A DNA stretch of 7,956 bases from Prevotella sp. UBA2754 (GTDB taxonomy: Bacteria; Bacteroidota; Bacteroidia; Bacteroidales; Bacteroidaceae). The notes beneath the pieces were generated by a model that was not told the DNA's origin, ran no database searches, and saw only the letters and a program-made list of their open reading frames with translations. Where the stretch lies: the NCBI GenBank assembly GCA_002353295.1, contig DEJG01000022.1:133996-141951 (forward strand), read 5' to 3'. Made by a program: the position numbers and the translations under genes. Shown here one piece after another: positions 6,667 to 7,956 of the stretch (positions are counted from its first letter, which is position 1; each line of letters opens with the position of its first letter).

Positions 6667-6921
6667 TTACAGCGGCATCATGTCGCGCTCGTCAGGGCGG
6701 TGTGCCTTGCCGTCTTCATCCTTGATATAGACCTGCAGGTCCTCCAGATAGCCGCCCGTCTCCGACTGCAACTGCTTCAGGATAGCCTTGGTGTCCTCGA
6801 ATCCGTGGAACTCCTTGGCAGAACCCAGGTGGTTGGTAAACTCTAACTTCTTCTTCTCGATGTCAAGCACAGAGATGTACTCATCTTTCGTGCGGTCTCC
6901 AATGACAAATTTCTTACTCAT
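6667..6921 (-). CDS. Hypothetical protein, 84 residues
   Basis: I do not recognise a domain. The protein starts MSKKFVIGDRTKDEYISV and ends in DERDMMPL. It is soluble-looking and strongly charged (many Lys, Asp, Glu), with no signal peptide, membrane segment or Cys; a middle part (EDTKAILKQLQSE) looks helical. The start is the ATG at 6919-6921. The longer reading that begins at a TTG (6954) is rejected because that codon overlaps the -7 box and would lie upstream of the transcript start. From the -7 box, a leader of about 25 nt is expected, A-rich without a clear Shine-Dalgarno sequence. The gene is monocistronic: its own promoter, terminator shared with fusA2, and a terminator between it and pgk. 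Codon use and the flanking signals argue for a real gene; function unknown. Confidence 0.75.
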   Translation of the reverse strand: MSKKFVIGDRTKDEYISVLDIEKKKLEFTNHLGSAKEFHGFEDTKAILKQLQSETGGYLEDLQVYIKDEDGKAHRPDERDMMPL

Positions 6922-6951
6922 AGTTTTATATGTTTTAATAGTTTGTTGGTG

Positions 6952-6959
6952 CAAAGATA
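6952..6959 (-). promoter_or_regulatory. -7 promoter box of the 84-residue gene
   Basis: On the minus strand TATCTTTG (6959-6952) is an exact match to TAnnTTTG, 30 bases before the ATG at 6921. No TTTG is found at the expected -33 distance; that position is occupied by the pgk terminator hairpin. The T tract of that terminator runs directly into this box. Confidence 0.6.
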
Positions 6960-6962
6960 AAT

Positions 6963-7002
6963 AAAATCCCGATACGCTGTACGGCCTATCGGGATTTTTT
7001 TT
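6963..7002 (-). terminator. Terminator of pgk (possibly bidirectional)
   Basis: A perfect 12-bp stem pairs 6963-6974 with 6987-6998 (core ATCCCGATA/TATCGGGAT) around a 12-nt loop. On the minus strand it is followed by TTTTATTT, 25 to 60 bases after the pgk stop codon, so it fits pgk termination. On the plus strand eight T (6995-7002) follow, so it could act in both directions, though no plus-strand gene is left to stop here. Confidence 0.85.
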
Positions 7003-7023
7003 ACGTAAACGTTTTATTGTCGA

Positions 7024-7956
7024 TTACTCGCCTTTGATAGCTGCAACACCTGGCAGAATCTTGCCCTCGATAGCCTCAAGCAGTGCACCGCCACCGGTAG
7101 AGATGTAGCTAACCTTGTCGGCCAGACCAAACTTGTTGACACAAGCTACAGAGTCGCCACCGCCAATCAGTGAGAAGGCACCCTCAGCAGTAGCCTCGGC
7201 AATAGCCTCACCGATAGCACGGCTACCGGCAGTGAAGTCGTCGCACTCGAAGACGCCTGCAGGACCGTTCCACAGAATAGTCTTGGCACCCTTGATGGCC
7301 TTGCGGAAGGCCTCCTGAGAAGCAGGACCGGCATCAACACCCTCGAAACCGGCAGGAACCTTGTTGGCAGGGCAGGTGATGATTTCAGAACCGGGCTTAA
7401 CAGTCATCGTATCGAAGTCGAGACCGTTGGTAGCAGTGCAGTCGCTACCCAGAACGAGCTCTACGCCGTTCTTCTTAGCCAGTTCCTCAACACCCAGAGC
7501 AACATCCAGCTTGTCGAGCTCAACGATAGAGTTACCGATTTCGCCGTTGTGAGCCTTAGCGAAGGTGTAGGTCATACCACCGCAGAGAATCAGCTTGTCA
7601 ACCTTGCCGAGCAGGTTCTCGATGATACCGATCTTAGAAGAAACCTTCGAACCACCCATGATGGCAACGAAAGGACGCTTGATGTTAGAGAGCACGGCGT
7701 CAACAGCCTGAACTTCCTTCTCCATCAGCAGACCGAGCATCTTGTTGTCGGCATCGAAATAGTCGGCGATAACAGCTGTAGAAGCATGCTTGCGGTGAGC
7801 AGTACCGAAGGCATCCATCACGTAGCAGTCAGCATAGCTTGCCAAAGTCTTGGCGAACTCCTTCTGGCTGGCCTTCATAGCCTTCTTAGCCTCGTCATAT
7901 TTTGGATCTTCCTTGTCGATACCAACGGGCTTGCCTTCCTCCTCAGGATAGAAGCG
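7024..7956 (-). CDS. pgk: Phosphoglycerate kinase, 5'-truncated by window edge
   Basis: Glycolytic enzyme converting 1,3-bisphosphoglycerate and ADP to 3-phosphoglycerate and ATP. The frame is open to the right edge (RFYPEEEGKP is the conserved start of the visible part), so the Met at 7878 is internal. About 310 residues are visible and roughly 110 N-terminal residues, including the substrate-binding signature, are missing. Landmarks by visible residue: DAFGTAHR (48-55), GGSKVSSKIGIIENLL (from 101; nucleotide-domain Lys), CGGMTYTF (125-132), WNGPAGVFE (229-237), GGGDS (265-269) and STGGGA (286-291). The C-terminus is complete (IKGE, stop at 7024-7026) and a terminator follows. The usual Asn of VNDAFG is Met here (codon 7816-7818). 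Codons are strongly biased to C/T-ending preferred forms, as expected for a highly expressed gene. Identity is certain. Confidence 0.97.
   Translation of the reverse strand, partial: RFYPEEEGKPVGIDKEDPKYDEAKKAMKASQKEFAKTLASYADCYVMDAFGTAHRKHASTAVIADYFDADNKMLGLLMEKEVQAVDAVLSNIKRPFVAIMGGSKVSSKIGIIENLLGKVDKLILCGGMTYTFAKAHNGEIGNSIVELDKLDVALGVEELAKKNGVELVLGSDCTATNGLDFDTMTVKPGSEIITCPANKVPAGFEGVDAGPASQEAFRKAIKGAKTILWNGPAGVFECDDFTAGSRAIGEAIAEATAEGAFSLIGGGDSVACVNKFGLADKVSYISTGGGALLEAIEGKILPGVAAIKGE

Noticed and set aside
6922..6954. N-terminal extension of the 84-residue protein from a TTG at 6954
   Set aside because: The TTG lies within the -7 box TATCTTTG and so upstream of the likely transcript start; ATG at 6921 has a suitable leader.
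7876..7878. ATG at 7878 as the start of pgk
   Set aside because: Conserved PGK sequence (RFYPEEEGKP) continues in frame to the window edge.

Overview
The window looks like a chromosomal segment of a Bacteroidales bacterium, probably Prevotella-like. The evidence is: a succinate-propionate-type methylmalonyl-CoA mutase, an EF-G2-type elongation factor of the kind known from Bacteroides, Bacteroidetes-style promoters (TAnnTTTG '-7' boxes), weak or absent Shine-Dalgarno sequences, and protein sequences that match this order in style. Genus is an inference from recalled family sequences, not from a search.

Layout, left to right. (1) 1-873 (+): the C-terminal part of the methylmalonyl-CoA mutase large subunit, entering from the left edge and followed by a strong hairpin terminator. 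(2) 949-1091: a GC-rich intergenic stretch with only a doubtful 30-codon ORF, then a symmetric terminator at 1092-1129. (3) 1136-4338 (-): a two-gene operon in which a HemW-like radical SAM protein is followed, with a 4-base ATGA overlap, by an exported prolyl oligopeptidase. The peptidase gene carries an internal four-unit heptanucleotide repeat. (4) 4339-4453: a divergent promoter region serving the operon leftwards and the next gene rightwards. (5) 4454-6613 (+): an EF-G paralog whose GTPase motifs are altered at key positions, followed by a bidirectional terminator shared with the convergent small gene. (6) 6667-6921 (-): an 84-residue hypothetical protein with its own -7 box, which abuts the terminator of the upstream gene. 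(7) 7024-7956 (-): phosphoglycerate kinase, complete at its C-terminus but running off the right edge.

The genes are mostly independent single units of core metabolism (propionate/succinate metabolism, glycolysis), translation and peptide breakdown. I see no mobile element, CRISPR array, RNA gene or defence system. The two observations I rate highest are the EF-G paralog with substituted catalytic and nucleotide-recognition residues, and the heptanucleotide repeat inside the peptidase gene, where one base change is what keeps the reading frame open.
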